A DNA stretch of 64,000 nt, taken from assembly GCF_964355755.1 (NCBI RefSeq), contig NC_092672.1, positions 28,578,501 through 28,642,500 on the forward strand, written 5' to 3'. Shown in pieces: positions 33,395-45,813 of the stretch. A model generated the notes under the pieces. That model ran no database searches. It worked only from the letters and a program-made list of their open reading frames with translations, and was not told where the DNA came from. A program made the translations under genes and the position numbers. The stretch is from Antedon mediterranea. Lineage: Eukaryota; Echinodermata; Crinoidea; Comatulida; Antedonidae. Position 1 is the first letter of the stretch. Every line of letters starts with the position of its first letter.

Positions 33395-36300
33395 TTATTG
33401 CATTTCATGGAAATATTGGTATCCAATATTCTGTTTGTATTTACGTTGTCCAGGTGAGAGCTCCATCATGATGCTCTGCTTTGGAATTGGTTGTAGTAAC
33501 ACGCGTTCTTGTTCTTCGGGAAGAACGTACGTGTACCGTTTAGCTTCAACACTATGACACGTTCCGTAGACCGAGTATACAAGTATTCCTGTGGAAAACC
33601 AATACAAGTAGGATGTTAAAAACATTTTTTAATTTCTAAGAATACACACTGGTTAATTTAACAGTACAGTAAATCGTTAAATGAAACTATCGTCTGTTAG
33701 ACAATGGTAATTTGCATAATATACCAGATGTCACTATCCGCTACATTGTTGTACGTATTGTAAATGCAGGTAGACAAGCCGGAGTATTCGTTAGCATTAT
33801 TATTCGTTTGTAGTGTTTAAGTCTAACCGTCTTCGGTGTATGAGCTCATTTCCAAGTAGGACTACAGTGTAGGCCTGCAATGGTCCATGCCTGGCTCAGC
33901 AAGCTAGGTCTACAGAAAATGTATCGTTGCTATAGCTAGGCCTATTTTAGAACGGCGATAGGCTGTTATTCTCTGCCTGTCACATGGCTACTACTCATGA
34001 GCAATTCAAACAATTTCATTTTTATGTGAAATGTATTGATAATAAGGCACAATGAATCCCAAGCATAAAACATTAATTAATCTTTTAACTTAACTTTAAC
34101 TTTTTGTTTATATGGAACGCACCAAGCGCATAAATCATAAAAAAAATCAAGAAACAGTAACGTGAACTTACCAATGAATAGCCATACTGAGAAGACTATC
34201 CAAGCTGGGCCATCAATAGAAAACAAAAGATAAATATATCCAAATATCGAAATTAGTGGAATCCATGGAAAGAGGATTATTGGTGATGGCCAGTCAACTT
34301 TGACCTGAGGTTGCTTTGAGATCGTGACAGACGCAATGATGGAAAACGTACAGGCCAGGATGAAGAATGTGAACGTTATTGTGTTAAATTGCGAAAGGTC
34401 TTTTATGTAATAATGCAGTATTGCTGCAATACATGACATACAGAACATTATGGATATCAAACAAAAATGAACAAGAGTAAATGTGAATGGCGTAGGTTCT
34501 ATGACCTGTTTTCTTCTCTTGTTCTCAAGGTGCGTTAAAGATGCTACTCTGAGCTTTTCTTTGTATTCCGCTACAATCTGATCAATATCGTCTGTTTCTC
34601 TCTCAGATTCGCTCGACTCCTCACTCAACTCGGTATCCGTATAGTGTACGGTTTGTTCACAATTACCAATTGATTTTAATTTCGCAAACATTACGTTATT
34701 GTTTTCTACGCTATTCTCCACGTTGATAACGGATCCATTACCTGTCATGTTACTAGAAACAGGTTCTTCAATGACGTCATCATGTTCTGTATTACTGTCT
34801 TCATGTTGCCATGAATCGTCATTATCAGTTTGGATCGGTCTATACCGCATTAAAATATCACTTACACAAACTAGTAAATACGTAAAAAGCGTTCCGATTG
34901 CACTTATTTGTAACAGTTTAAACTGAGAGAGTATTGTTGCTAAACAGCCGGTAACTAAACCAACAACCAACGCACTTGAAAGTGGCGTATCGGTTCGCCG
35001 ATTCAATGTACCAAATGCACGTGGTATGATACCTTCGGTTGACATCGAATAAAACGAATGAACCACGATAAACAAATTGGTTGCCATTAGAACGCCAAGC
35101 GCGGGTAATGATAATAAATTCAATACCACTTTAAACCACTGTTGTCCGTCGAATCCCTGGCTACTAAACGGACAATCGTTATTCATATTGTCTGAAGATA
35201 CTACAAAGAGCATGAATGTGGCAGCTAGAGTAAAGGCAACGAAGTTAAACAGAGAGCTTGCCATTATTGACGTCACTTGTTTTTGGAGCATGTGACTATA
35301 TGGATTCCGTGTAAATGTTGTTATTGCTTCGTACCCAGTGAACAGATAGAAACAAACAGCAGCTCCTTGCGATACCTGAAAGAGAAAGAACCGGTAAGCA
35401 TCTTTTATCGTTTTATTATAAGTAGTACCGCAGTAATTAATAAGGACGTAGGTTGGTTTGGGAATACGAAGGTACACATATTAGGGAGATGAAACTAAAG
35501 TTTTAGGAAATTGGAGCTTGGAAAACATATGTGAGGCAACTGCGCCCCTTACGTTAAGTTTTAAGTATAGTACTCGCTTTTTTGTTAGTTTGCACGATAT
35601 CTAAGTTATCGAATGTTAGAACATGCCTTTTAATTTTCTGGAAAATCGGTTTATTGACTTCACAAATAAGATCAGAAAAATCTTTATGTTTTTAACCTGT
35701 GCCGAAATATCAACATGCACCCTTTGTTGACAATATTTTGTGAAGTACTTCTTTACTCTGAGTGTTCTCATTCGTTTGTTAGTTGCATGCGAGGATATTT
35801 GGCACAGCATTTAGTTAATTATACTTAAAGTATTTAATTTCTTCGGGATCCAACAATGTCCCCTAAAAATAATATCATTGAATATGGATTGGCCTTAAAA
35901 TACATTTTGCCTCCCGACAAGTTCAGTGAAAAGTTTAAAGAGGTTTTCTAGTCTTGTGTCCTAAATGAGGTTGTACTTTACCTATATTTAGGCTTGTTTA
36001 TAATATACTAGTAATAATAGATTGTTTTGTTACATACCCCCTCTGTTCCATGGTAAAAGAAAGGCACTCCTTTGGAATAGTTGTCACCGTCGCCTTTTAT
36101 AAATCCCACTGTCACAATCAAGAATAATGCAATCAACGCTGTGACGTCAGTCGCATAATGGGACACATTATTACGCTTCGCTCCTACGGCTACGTAACCT
36201 ATGACCGCCATTACTATGGCAAGAGCAAAACAGTTTATATAGTCCTCATCCGAAATTACTGGAAATACTGCAGTAAAAAATTCACGTAATTTTCCTCCTA

Positions 36301-38241
36301 TAATACAATCAAAATGTTCGGCTAGTGCGCGTGCTGATAATGCTGAGATGGTCATGTGACCAAGTAGAAAACTCCACCCGACAAGCACAGCTATGAATTC
36401 CCCGCCTCTGACATACGTGAAGAAAAATGGCGATCCCTGAATGGACGGAACGCTATTCACTACATCTGCGAAACAAACTCCTATTTTAAAAATAAAATAT
36501 AACAAATATAGATATTTTTGTTTTAGTTTTATAATAATTTCCCCAAACTATATACATATCAAATATTGTAGAATTTAGATAACGCATAATGATTAGTATC
36601 AACCAACCTACACCTACTTATAATCTGTTAACATTGGCTCGCGTGTAACACGCGAGTAAAATATTAGAGCGACACATTGAGTCTATATACACAGTACATA
36701 TACTATATCGAGTACACTCGAGAATGGTAGCCTACGAATTTCTGAAAAGAAATCAGGATTTTATGTATCACAAATTATGGTAAATGATTTTCAATTTATA
36801 AAAATTATCGTACACGAATATTACACGCGAGGGAATGGTAAACGCTGTTTGTACAGATACCGCCACTTATTTATTATTACATACAATAAAATCCTCTATT
36901 TATGGACGTGAATAATAGTACACATGTGTATTGATGTGTTATTATTATACAGTATTGATTTTAGCACATTGGATCTGGTTAACACAGTCCAGACGCGGTC
37001 CTAAAAAACCGTGACGCCACGAAAGGCATTGTCAAGCGCCAACTTGTTAATCTAGAATTCAATCCAGGAGCTCGTAGGATGCGTTATAGTGGGCGTGGCT
37101 CAACCTTGACATTGTCTATTTTTATTATTAATATTACTAAAAGAAAATCGTTCAACCGTATCGTGTAAAATCCAACAAGAGGCGCACCGCAGTAATAGAA
37201 AGCACAACATCCAAAGCATACCAAGCAGAAAACTCCGTGTTCCAATCTCGGTTGGCGCGGCTTTTTTGTTCTCGCAAATTTCGTCATCTTAACCGTTAAA
37301 AAAAATTAATTTCCAGATATCACTGGTCGGGTTAGAGTTTCGCTAAGCCTGTAATTTACATGGCTCTATATGAAATACCAGGAAATTGCAACACACTCCC
37401 TTTCCTGGCTGGGTTCGGCGTAAAACTACACACAGGCCTAATGGAGGAAGTTACCCGACACTTAGGCCTAATGTAAATTGTCCAGGATTACTTTGCTTTT
37501 TGTTTTGCTTATTTACACAATGGGGAATAAACACGATAAACTAAAATCAGGAGTGAGGTTTAATTGTATCCAAGAAAACTTATATTGTTTTTTTCCGTCA
37601 ATTTGTGACGTCAGGCTAAACCGTTTTTATGACCCTAATGACCCTAATGAAACTACTATATAAAAGTAATAATTGATTAGCAATTACAAGTTGATGAGAA
37701 ATATAATACCAAACATTGCGGGAAAAGATTGAATTGTCATTGGTTGAAATTAATATTTTATTTCTTATTTCTTATTTTCTTCAAAAACATGCCAAAGCGA
37801 AAAATTATTTAACACTAAGTCATGTAAAAGGCAAAATTTTAATTATAAAAAAATTATTAATTAAATTTGGTTTTCTTTGTTTTGAGTACTAAGTAGAGAC
37901 CAAAAGGCTCACTAAACCCCAAAAATTGTCTTGGCACCAATCGATATAAATTATGTAATCTAACCTGTAAAAACTGCTAAAATCAACGCAATGGCTACAG
38001 CAACCACTATCGAGGGTCCGGTTAGCTTCGAAGTAACTTGCCCAACCACTATGAATATTCCGAGGCCTAACCCCCTGCCACACCCAATACGGACCAGCTG
38101 CAGAGTGCTTGGTCCTGCCTCAGAAGAAGTAGTGTCATTCTCTTGCTGCCTAGACGTATAATGTCGATATCTCCTGGTCCTTCCAAGGACATGTAACACT
38201 TTACTACACGTCACACAGAAACAACTTATTATATCACTCAT
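33395..38241 (-). CDS. Gene E: strongly diverged CAT/SLC7A-like membrane protein, four coding exons
   Basis: Minus-strand exons 38241-37965, 36480-36038, 35375-34172 and 33588-33395 join in phase (705 residues). The fold-level skeleton is kept: GLGLGIFIVVGQV near 57-69, GPSIVV, GSPFFFTYV..GEF..V..GW, GAAVCFYLFTGYEAITTF and ILVYSVYGTCHSVEA at the end. Family-critical positions differ. The YAEFGARVP motif reads FADVVNSVP, so the CAT-1 Glu107-equivalent is Asp98, and the acidic EEA after helix 6 is replaced by TRNP. The loop before the last helices is long and acid/serine-rich (TELSEESSESERETDD). The intron after FTG and the one before VSQGAA match the positions in gene G. The stop codon overlaps an AATAAA hexamer (33394-33399). 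The frame is open throughout, so it is probably expressed, perhaps with altered substrate or without transport. Confidence 0.88.
36639..36833. mobile_element. Possible MITE in intron 1 of gene E
   Basis: The left end GCTCGCGTGTAACACGCGAG is itself palindromic, and the right end TATTACACGCGAGG is the inverse of the left end. About 195 bp, no coding capacity. Confidence 0.45.
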
Positions 38242-38957
38242 TTTAAAATGTTTTTTTGATGTACCAGGTGAATCGACATTAGGCTAATCAATGTAAAGTC
38301 AAACTGATAAATGTAAAACATTACATGAGATATGAGTCCCGACTACAACAACACCGCACGTAGGACAGCATCGTGGTGTCTAACCAACTGTTTATATTCA
38401 ACAAGTAAGTGCATGTGAAAATGTCAGCGCACCATATGTGATGTAATTATCAATATCGTTTAAACGAGTTATTAGCGGCTGTCGATAACAACCGTTCGTG
38501 TAAACAAAGAGATTTGCAAATAGCAATAATTGAATTCTATTGTATTGTTATGAATATCCGATATTTATAGTTGCTAATTTTGGATTCGATTGGTAAACAA
38601 AAGAACGTAAAGCATATTCTAATGGAATTAGGTTAACTTTTTTCGATGGGGTGTTAACTGTACAGGTTGGTACGATTAACAATCCAGTGAGAAAACAATA
38701 TAACGTTAAACTGACTGTTGATAATCGATTCGATTTTCAATCACTGCTCCTCGCTCCTCAATGTTTCTGATTCTTTTTTTTTAATCCACTAGCTCACTAT
38801 TATAGCACTAAACTAGAAAGCCACTCGAGAGTGCATACCTCCGCCTACTGTAAAATTCTCCTACATAAGATTTCTCCGAAAAAAAAATATTTGTGTGTGT
38901 CTTAATGCTGTTTCTGATTTAGGCTAATTTCACTACAAGCATGTGTGTGCGAGTTTG
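38242..38957. other. Upstream of gene E; contains a repeat copy
   Basis: No gene recognised. The 75-base stretch at about 38508-38580 (AGATTTGCAAATAGCAATAA, ATGAATATCCGATAT) is repeated in direct orientation at about 41250-41322. The promoter of gene E presumably lies here. Confidence 0.45.
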
Positions 38958-40198
38958 TAGCCTGGGTGCAGTACAAATTTTGCGGGAAAAAAGTATAGGA
39001 AAATTTTTTTCTTCTTTTTCTTATAGAGTATACCATAGAATGTAAGAAAAAAAATCCCCATCCCAGGGTCTTGGGGAAAATTTTTTACAGCACTTTTAAA
39101 TTTTGGCCTATATAACACACACAAAGCAGCCTATTAACACACACAAATACCTATATTATAGGGGATAGGGAAAACCAATTCACGTTTTTTTTTACTTGGA
39201 GTTGTATTATGATGATTAAAATTTGCCGAGGCTTACTTTAATAACTACTTCTCATAGTAGTTGATACATCGAGTCGATAACAATGACATCATCATGCCAG
39301 AATCCAATATGGCGTCCAATTTGGCGGAAAAAACAGGGTATTGCTAAACCCCCATGCAAACCCTTGCAAACCTCCAAAAAACATAGCAAACCCCACCGAA
39401 CCAACATAAAAGTGATTGAATGTAGTTTACGATCCACTGGGTATATCCATGTAAAAAAAAAATGAAATTTTTTATTGTTAACTACTTATTTTTGGGGTAA
39501 AACATCATTTTTTGATCCAAAATGATTGCTAAACCCTGCAAACCTCCAAAAAAACATAGCAAACCCCACCGAACCAACATAATGAAAGTGATTGAATCAT
39601 GTAGTGTACGACCCACTGGGTATATCCATGTAAAAAAATAAAACTTCTACTGTTAACTACTTATTTTTGGGGTAAAACATCATTTGTTGATAAAAAATGA
39701 TTGCTAATTTTTAACCAACAAATGATGTTTTACCCCAACAATAAGTAGTTAACAGTAGACATTTTTTTTTACATGGACATACCCAGTGGGTCGTACACTC
39801 CATGATTCAATCACTTTTATGTTGGTTCGGTGGGGTTTTCTATGTTTTTTTGGAGGTTTCCAGGGGTTTGCGGGGGTTTAGCAATACCTTGTTTTTCCCG
39901 CCAAATTGGACGCCATATTGGATTCTGGCATGATGATGTCATCGTATCGACTTGATTCATCAACTACTATGAGAAGTAGTTATTAAAGTAAGCCTCTACT
40001 AATTTTAATCATTAAAACACAACTGCAAGTAACAAAAACTGTTAATTGATTTTCCCTATCCCCTAATATATAGGTATGTGTGTGTTATTAGGAATTTGTG
40101 TGTGTTATATAGGCCAAAATTTAAAAGTGCCATAAAAAAAAAATTTTCTATACTTTTTTCCCGCAAATGTGTATAATAATTGTTCTGCACCCAGGCTA
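38958..40198. mobile_element. Foldback element, about 1.24 kb, ends TAGCCTGGGTGCAG / CTGCACCCAGGCTA
   Basis: Left arm about 38958-39700 and right arm about 39712-40198 are inverted copies. Matched landmarks include TTTTGCGGGAAAAAAGTATA, TAGGGGATAGGGAAAA, CCAGAATCCAATATGG, GGTGGGGTTT and ACCCAGTGGGTCGTAC. The left arm is longer because it carries an internal tandem duplication of about 175 bp; GTTAACTACTTATTTTTGGG occurs at about 39476 and 39651. No transposase frame. The flanks are copies of a repeat also present at 40706-40930. Confidence 0.85.
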
Positions 40199-40199
40199 T

Positions 40200-41230
40200 T
40201 GGTGTAACGGTTATGTAACAAGCCTTTCAACAATTAACACTAGCTTCAGTTGACTTAACAATAGAGCAGCAACGCGAAAGTCAAACGAGTGAATTTGAAA
40301 AGAAATAGGTTTCTTAAGCTACTCGCATAAAAAAACGTGCACATTAAATCAATTATGTTTTACAATTACAAATCAGAAATTATAACTATTGCCTCTTGTA
40401 CAAAAATGAAGTTTTTTGGACAAGTAGTTCTCGAGAAAATGCAATTACAGTTTACTTGTTACTTTAAGACTGCTCGCCGTGGTCCGAATTGGTCCCAAAA
40501 TTTATTTGAATGGTCCTTGACCACATATCTATCTGTACATTCATTTTGGTAAAGATTTTATTTACTTTTTGAGTAATCCTGCTAACAAACAAAACAGACA
40601 AACAGACAAACAAACAGACTATCCTTCGCGCATAGTGCGATACTGGGCCAAATCAAAATTGGCTTCCTGACCTTGACCCGATTTTCACCAAAAGTGTGTT
40701 GCTCTGTGATTTAGGCTAATTTCACTACAATCATGTGTATACGAGTTTGGTGTACCATGGAGGAAAAAATAATAATTTTAGTTTTTCCTCAATGGGTGTA
40801 CAGGTTATGTAACCAGCCTTTCAACTAATAATATATTCAGTCGACTAACAATAGAACAGCAACGTGAAAAAACACACGGGTGAATTTGAAAAGAAATACT
40901 CGCATTAAAAAACCTGTATATTAAATTTAATTAAAATTCTGTCCTATCTTTTAACACTAGCAGGTCTGTAAATAATTCTAAAAAGTGGTCCAGAATTGGG
41001 ACCATGGTCCGGATCTCAACCAAAATTGGGCAGTGTCGTCCAGGAGACATGTATGGTAGTAATTAGGAGTCATTCGAATCAAAATTGTGAGCACTAGAGT
41101 AATGACAAACAAACAAACACACACACACAAACCGCACCAATCAACATACTTGGCCAATTTTCAATTTGGCCAAGTAACAAACACACGCGATCGATTACAT
41201 ATACCTCCTTGGCGGAGGTAGGTAAACAAC
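40200..41230 (+). repeat. Dispersed repeat region: two copies of a GGTTATGTAA(C)CAGCCTTTC family and SINE-like pieces
   Basis: Copies start at about 40209 and 40803 and run through CAACGCGAAAGTCAAAC or CAACGTGAAAAAACAC into GTGAATTTGAAAAGAAA. The block TTTAGGCTAATTTCACTACA, present before the foldback at 38921, recurs at 40714. Stretches TGAGTAATCCTGCTAACAAA with (AAAC)n (40569) and a terminal CCTCCTTGGCGGAGGTA hairpin (41205) look like ends of a SINE or MITE. No gene is supported. Confidence 0.55.
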
Positions 41231-41326
41231 AAAATAGCGAAACAAAACAAAGATTTGCAAATAGAAATAATTGAATTATATTGTATTGTCATGAATATCC
41301 GATATAATTTTATAGTTGCTAGTTTT

Positions 41327-41434
41327 CAGTCGCGTGCAAACGCAACTCTATATCTCACTATGTCGGTCGGTTGGTCGGTCGGTCGGTAAACACTATTTCA
41401 GCACGCAGCTGTAGCCATACATATGGCCTTGTTA
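41327..41434 (+). mobile_element. MITE-like element with (CGGT)n core, copy 1
   Basis: Starts CAGTCGCGTGC, contains ATGTCGGTCGGTTGGTCGG, then TAAACACTA, and ends near ATATGGCCTTGTT. An inverted relative with the same order is at 48305-48435. Confidence 0.6.
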
Positions 41435-42165
41435 AAAATAAACAACACATATACTATCGATATCAAACCACGAGCGAATTTAAATACACGTCACATTATT
41501 GCATTTAATATACAACATATGGTTCATCATTTGAAAAAATTGTACTTGAAAAATTAATAATGCATACTGTAGGTATGCCTTCAATATTGAAATAGATATT
41601 AAAAAATAACAATTATTATGTTATAAACATTGTAGACATTTTATTGTCACATCCGAAGGCCTAGATTGTAAAATGAAAAAAACTTCTTAAATAAAATTGA
41701 GTAGGCCTATAGCCCCAATTTTTTTCCTGATTTTGCGGGTCCTCCTAAATACCAACACCAAGCCCTACCAAGCCATATCAATTATAACCAAGCCCCACCA
41801 GTATAAAGTGTAAATTATACAAATTAGATTTTATTTAGATTGTTAATTGCATTATCAAATCATACGTTTAAGGCGATTTTGACGTAATAAAGCGTCAATA
41901 ATGCGTGTATTGCGTCAACTAGTATGTTTGCATTGACATATGACTGCAAATACAATGTTGATTTTGCTGGTTATAATATTACACGTATATGATATCTTAT
42001 TTACTTTTAGTATAATAATGACATGGCACATCCATCCTACGGCTTTATGTATCCCAATGGGCCTTCTTATTGCTAGTAAAGTATAATTTGTATTGCAAAA
42101 TTCGGGCACTTTATTATAGAATTTACCTTGGAAGTTTGTAGAAAATCCTTCTTTTCAAAACACCC
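41435..42165. other. Intergenic or intronic to gene F, no gene recognised
   Basis: I looked here on the minus strand for the missing last exon of gene F (a YG..HS-type tail) and did not find it. Confidence 0.35.
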
Positions 42166-42169
42166 TACT

Positions 42170-42445
42170 TAGGGGACGCATTTATTGATGAGACACACCT
42201 CTATTGAGGGGACGCCTCTATTGAGGGAACGCCTTTATTGAGGAGACGCCTGTATTGAGGGGACGCCGCTATTGAGGGGACGCCACTATTGAGGGGACGC
42301 CTCTATTGAGAGGACGCCTCTATTGAGGGGACGCATTTATTGAGGAGACACCTCTATTGAGGAGACACCTCTATTGAGGGGACACCTCTTTTGAGGGGAC
42401 GCATTTATTGAGGGGACACCTCTATTGAGGAGACACACACCTCTA
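42170..42445. repeat. 17-bp tandem repeat (GGACGCCTCTATTGAGG), about 16 units
   Basis: Units vary at a few positions (GACGCATTTATTGAGG, GACACCTCTATTGAGG). Each unit carries a CCTC...GAGG near-palindrome. It lies downstream of the known exons of gene F. Confidence 0.85.
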
Positions 42446-43165
42446 TTGAGTTGAGATTTTTCTGTGAAGTGAACGGGAGACAATATAATACATTTGTCAC
42501 CACGACCCACACACTCTTCAGGAGACACTCCTCAAGAGGACAATTGTCATGATATGTTCACTATATTTCACTTTATATAATACTATTACAACTGAATCCC
42601 AAGGAATTTATTATAAAAAATATTTAAATAATAATTTAATTCATATGGAATTCAACTTGTTTGTAGATATACTGTACTGCAATTGGGATCAGGTAAATCT
42701 TTGTGAAATATTACGTATCCAGATCTTGCTTCACTTTTACTGTTTTCCGTACTGTGTGATATACCATAACATATGTATATCACTAATCCTGAAAAAAATT
42801 TATTAAAAACAATCATATTAATTTATTTGTTGAAATCCATGTGAAACAATAGGTGTCGATGACGTCGTGAAGACTAAATTGCAATGAGAAACAGTATTTG
42901 GAAAAACGGAGAAAACCGCGTTCATTTCGGAAATTAACGAGTGTGGTACTTCCGTTCCCGACACGTTTTTAATATGCGTGTTTGGTTTATTTTATTTAAT
43001 TAACGAGGTTTGAACCCTGAATAACAAAGAGAAACGATATTGTGAAACGGAAGAAAACCCCGTTTATTCGGAAATCAACGAGTACGGTAACAACGTAGTA
43101 TGTGGGTGTTTATGGTTTATTTGAGTTATAATTAATAATTGACAATGATTGATTTATTGTATTAC

Positions 43166-45813
43166 CAATGGCAGTCCAAATGAGCAGACGAAGCCAGGCG
43201 AAAGCTTTAAGATTCACCATAAGTAACAGCTCTAGTGCGATAACAATTCCTGGCAAATATGGCATACAAGGAACCTATGGAAAAAATACATTACTATTAT
43301 CGTCGTATATATTCATACATCATCATTATTACCATTAACATCATTATTACCTCTATTCATCATTACGTCAAGAAAATTAATATTTTCTTTATTATTGTTT
43401 ATTTATTGTCATCTTCATCATCAATATACTTTTAGCAAGATTGCCATCTTTATCAATGTTGTCTTTAAGATTGTCATTATCTTCGTCAAGACTGTCATTA
43501 TCTTCGTCAAGTTTGTCATCATCAATATTATTGTCATCATCATGGCCATCAAGATTGTCATCGCCATAAGATTGTCGTCACCATCAAGAATGTCATCGTA
43601 ATCAAGATTTGTCACCATCATGAAGATTGTCATAATCATCAAGATTGTCACCATAATCAAGATTGTCACCATAATCAAAATTTTCACCATCATCAAAATT
43701 GTCACCATCATCAAGATTGTCACCATCATCAATATTGTCACCATAATCAAGATTGTCGCCATAATCAAGATTGTCACCATCATCAAGATTGTCACAATTA
43801 TCAGTATTGTCACAATCATCAAGATTTTCATCATAATCAAGATTGTCACCATCAATATTGTCACAATCATCAAGATTTTCACCATAATCAAGATTGTCAC
43901 CATCATGAAGATTGCCATTTTCATCAAGATTGTCACCATCATCAAAATTGCCATTTTCATCAAGATTGTCACCATCATCAAAATTGTCACCATCATTAAG
44001 ATTGTCACCATCATCAAGATTGTCACCATCATCAAGATTGTCACCATCATCAAGACTGTCACCATCATCATACAGAAAAAATATTATGTCTCATATTTTA
44101 TTAATAGGTGGCATTTAATTAGTTTACCTTAAACTTCCGTTTATTTGTTTCCCCTTTGACACGAGCGACGGATAAGAAACAACGCATTCCTATCAAAAAG
44201 ACGACACCACCAACGGCAACCATACTCCAAAATAAAATCGGATACTTCTCTTTAGACGGTAAATTAATAACTATTGCAGCAGCTGCAGAAATAAATACAA
44301 CATATAACAACAACCATGCTTGTATAGGCGTTGTTTCTAATATATACTTCCAGCCATTTTCTGGTATAGTTTTTAGGTCTGTTCCTCTAACATCATCATC
44401 ATCATCTTCGAGATTTTGAAGGAATTCTGGTTCGCTTGTGACCGAATCAGTTTCTGAATGTGTCCGGATTCTCAATCCTCTTTGATATGAGATTGTTGTT
44501 CGTTTTAATGGAAGTGTCTCCTCCAGTTGTCCTGTGGCTAAATCTAGTTTTTCACTTCTTAAAACAATAACGGAACACACTACAGCGACATGGGCTAGGA
44601 AAATACCGATAGAGAGCAGCTCGATGAGGATATCAAAGCGTATAAAAATTGCCAATAGTGCCGGGATTATACCAAACGAAGCAATAGTTACTAATGGCGT
44701 TCCAGTTCGTTGACTAATAGTTGCTAAGAATGTGAAGAGTAGACCGTGACGTGCCATCGATAAAGCAATTCGTGGCATTGTGAACAGATGAGCTACAACC
44801 AAAGCTGATATTCCTGTCAATACACATATCAGCAAACTATACGCTACATACACATTGTTTAAAGTTTCGAATGCTTCGAAGTATGACCAGGCAGGATCTA
44901 TGTCAAAGTATGGCCGGAGTAACGTCAGTGAAAGGCATGAAACAACTGCCGTTAGTATAGTCACTGACATACTGACAAGTGTCGCTATTGGTACGCTCCT
45001 TGATGGATTTTCTGTTTCTTCAACTGCAATGGACAACGCGTCAAAACCACTGAACGAGTAAAAACAAAACCCGCTTCCAGATAAAACTCCAGCCATACCG
45101 TATGCAAAAAATCCATCGGGTAGGGTTAGGTTGTCTACTGTACCTTTTTCAATACCAATGACAGATATAGCCACTACAACCAAAATATTTACAACGGCGA
45201 AAAGTACATTTAACCGCAATGTGGCCTTTGGTCCTATTGCTGTTAACATAGATGCAAGTAAACATACAATTCCTGCTACGATATCAGGGTATGGCAGAAA
45301 AATATCAGATGTCCATGGCTTGCCACCTAAAAGATACTCAACTGTATAATTGCCTATTTTGGAGTCCATTATTTCGTTAAGATAGGCGCTCCATGACGAC
45401 GCCGCGCACGCAGCACCGATTAAACATTCCAATATAAGATTCCATCCTACGAGAAAGGCAGGGAATTCACCCAATGCCACGTACACGTAATAATACGCTG
45501 ACCCAGAGACTTGAAGAAGAGCAGCTAACTCAGCATAACATAGAGCCGAGAAAAACGCAATAGTTCCCGCTATGAGGTACGAAACTATAGCTGATGGTCC
45601 GGCGTAGGTTCGGATAACTTCTCCAGTAACAATATACAAACCGGCCCCTAACATATTTCCAGTACCGAATATAACCAAGTCTAAGGTAGTCAGGCATCGT
45701 TTTAGTCGTTGAGTGGCGTGTGCCGGTTGTAATTCTTTTTTACGCCGAAAGAACTTTTGGTAATACACTGCTGCGCTATACTCCATAATTGCTGACGTTT
45801 TAAAAGCAATCAT
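43166..45813 (-). CDS. Gene F: moderately diverged CAT/SLC7A transporter, last exon not found
   Basis: Exon 1 is 45813-44128 (562 codons, donor TTTAAG|GTAAAC) and exon 2 is 43274-43166 (109 bases, acceptor CATAG, donor ATTG|GTAATA). Exon 2 has the same size and phase as in genes B and C. A phase-1 terminal exon must follow, to the left, but I could not locate it. Motifs: LKRCLTTLDLVIFGTGNMLG, GAGLYIVTGEV, LCYAELAALLQVSGSAYYY, GWNLILE, GFDALSIAVEETENPSRSVP. The CAT-1 Glu107 equivalent is kept (Glu95), but the usual GARVPKT loop reads AALLQVS. A second Met at 45786 (MEYS) could be the start. A four-Asp tract and HSETDSVTSEPE fill the linker before the last helices. A functional transporter is likely; exact substrate unknown. 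Confidence 0.88.
43540..44075. repeat. 18-bp tandem repeat (CACCATCATCAAGATTGT) in the intron of gene F
   Basis: About 28-30 imperfect units. Because 18 is a multiple of three and stop codons are rare in the unit, long frames are open on both strands (MMVTIL repeats on one, KIVTII on the other). The codon pattern is purely repeat-driven, and I do not treat either frame as a gene. Confidence 0.9.

Noticed and set aside
37084-37287. Open frame on the minus strand between exons 1 and 2 of gene E
   Set aside because: No homology to the family, and splicing 37965 to 36480 already joins in phase across it.
42337-42528. Minus-strand frame considered as the missing terminal exon of gene F
   Set aside because: It is mostly 17-bp repeat translation (LNRGV repeats) and lacks the YG..HS tail motif.
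43421-44132. Overlapping open frames of 216 and 170 codons on opposite strands
   Set aside because: Both are generated by an 18-bp repeat in the intron of gene F; composition is purely repeat-driven.
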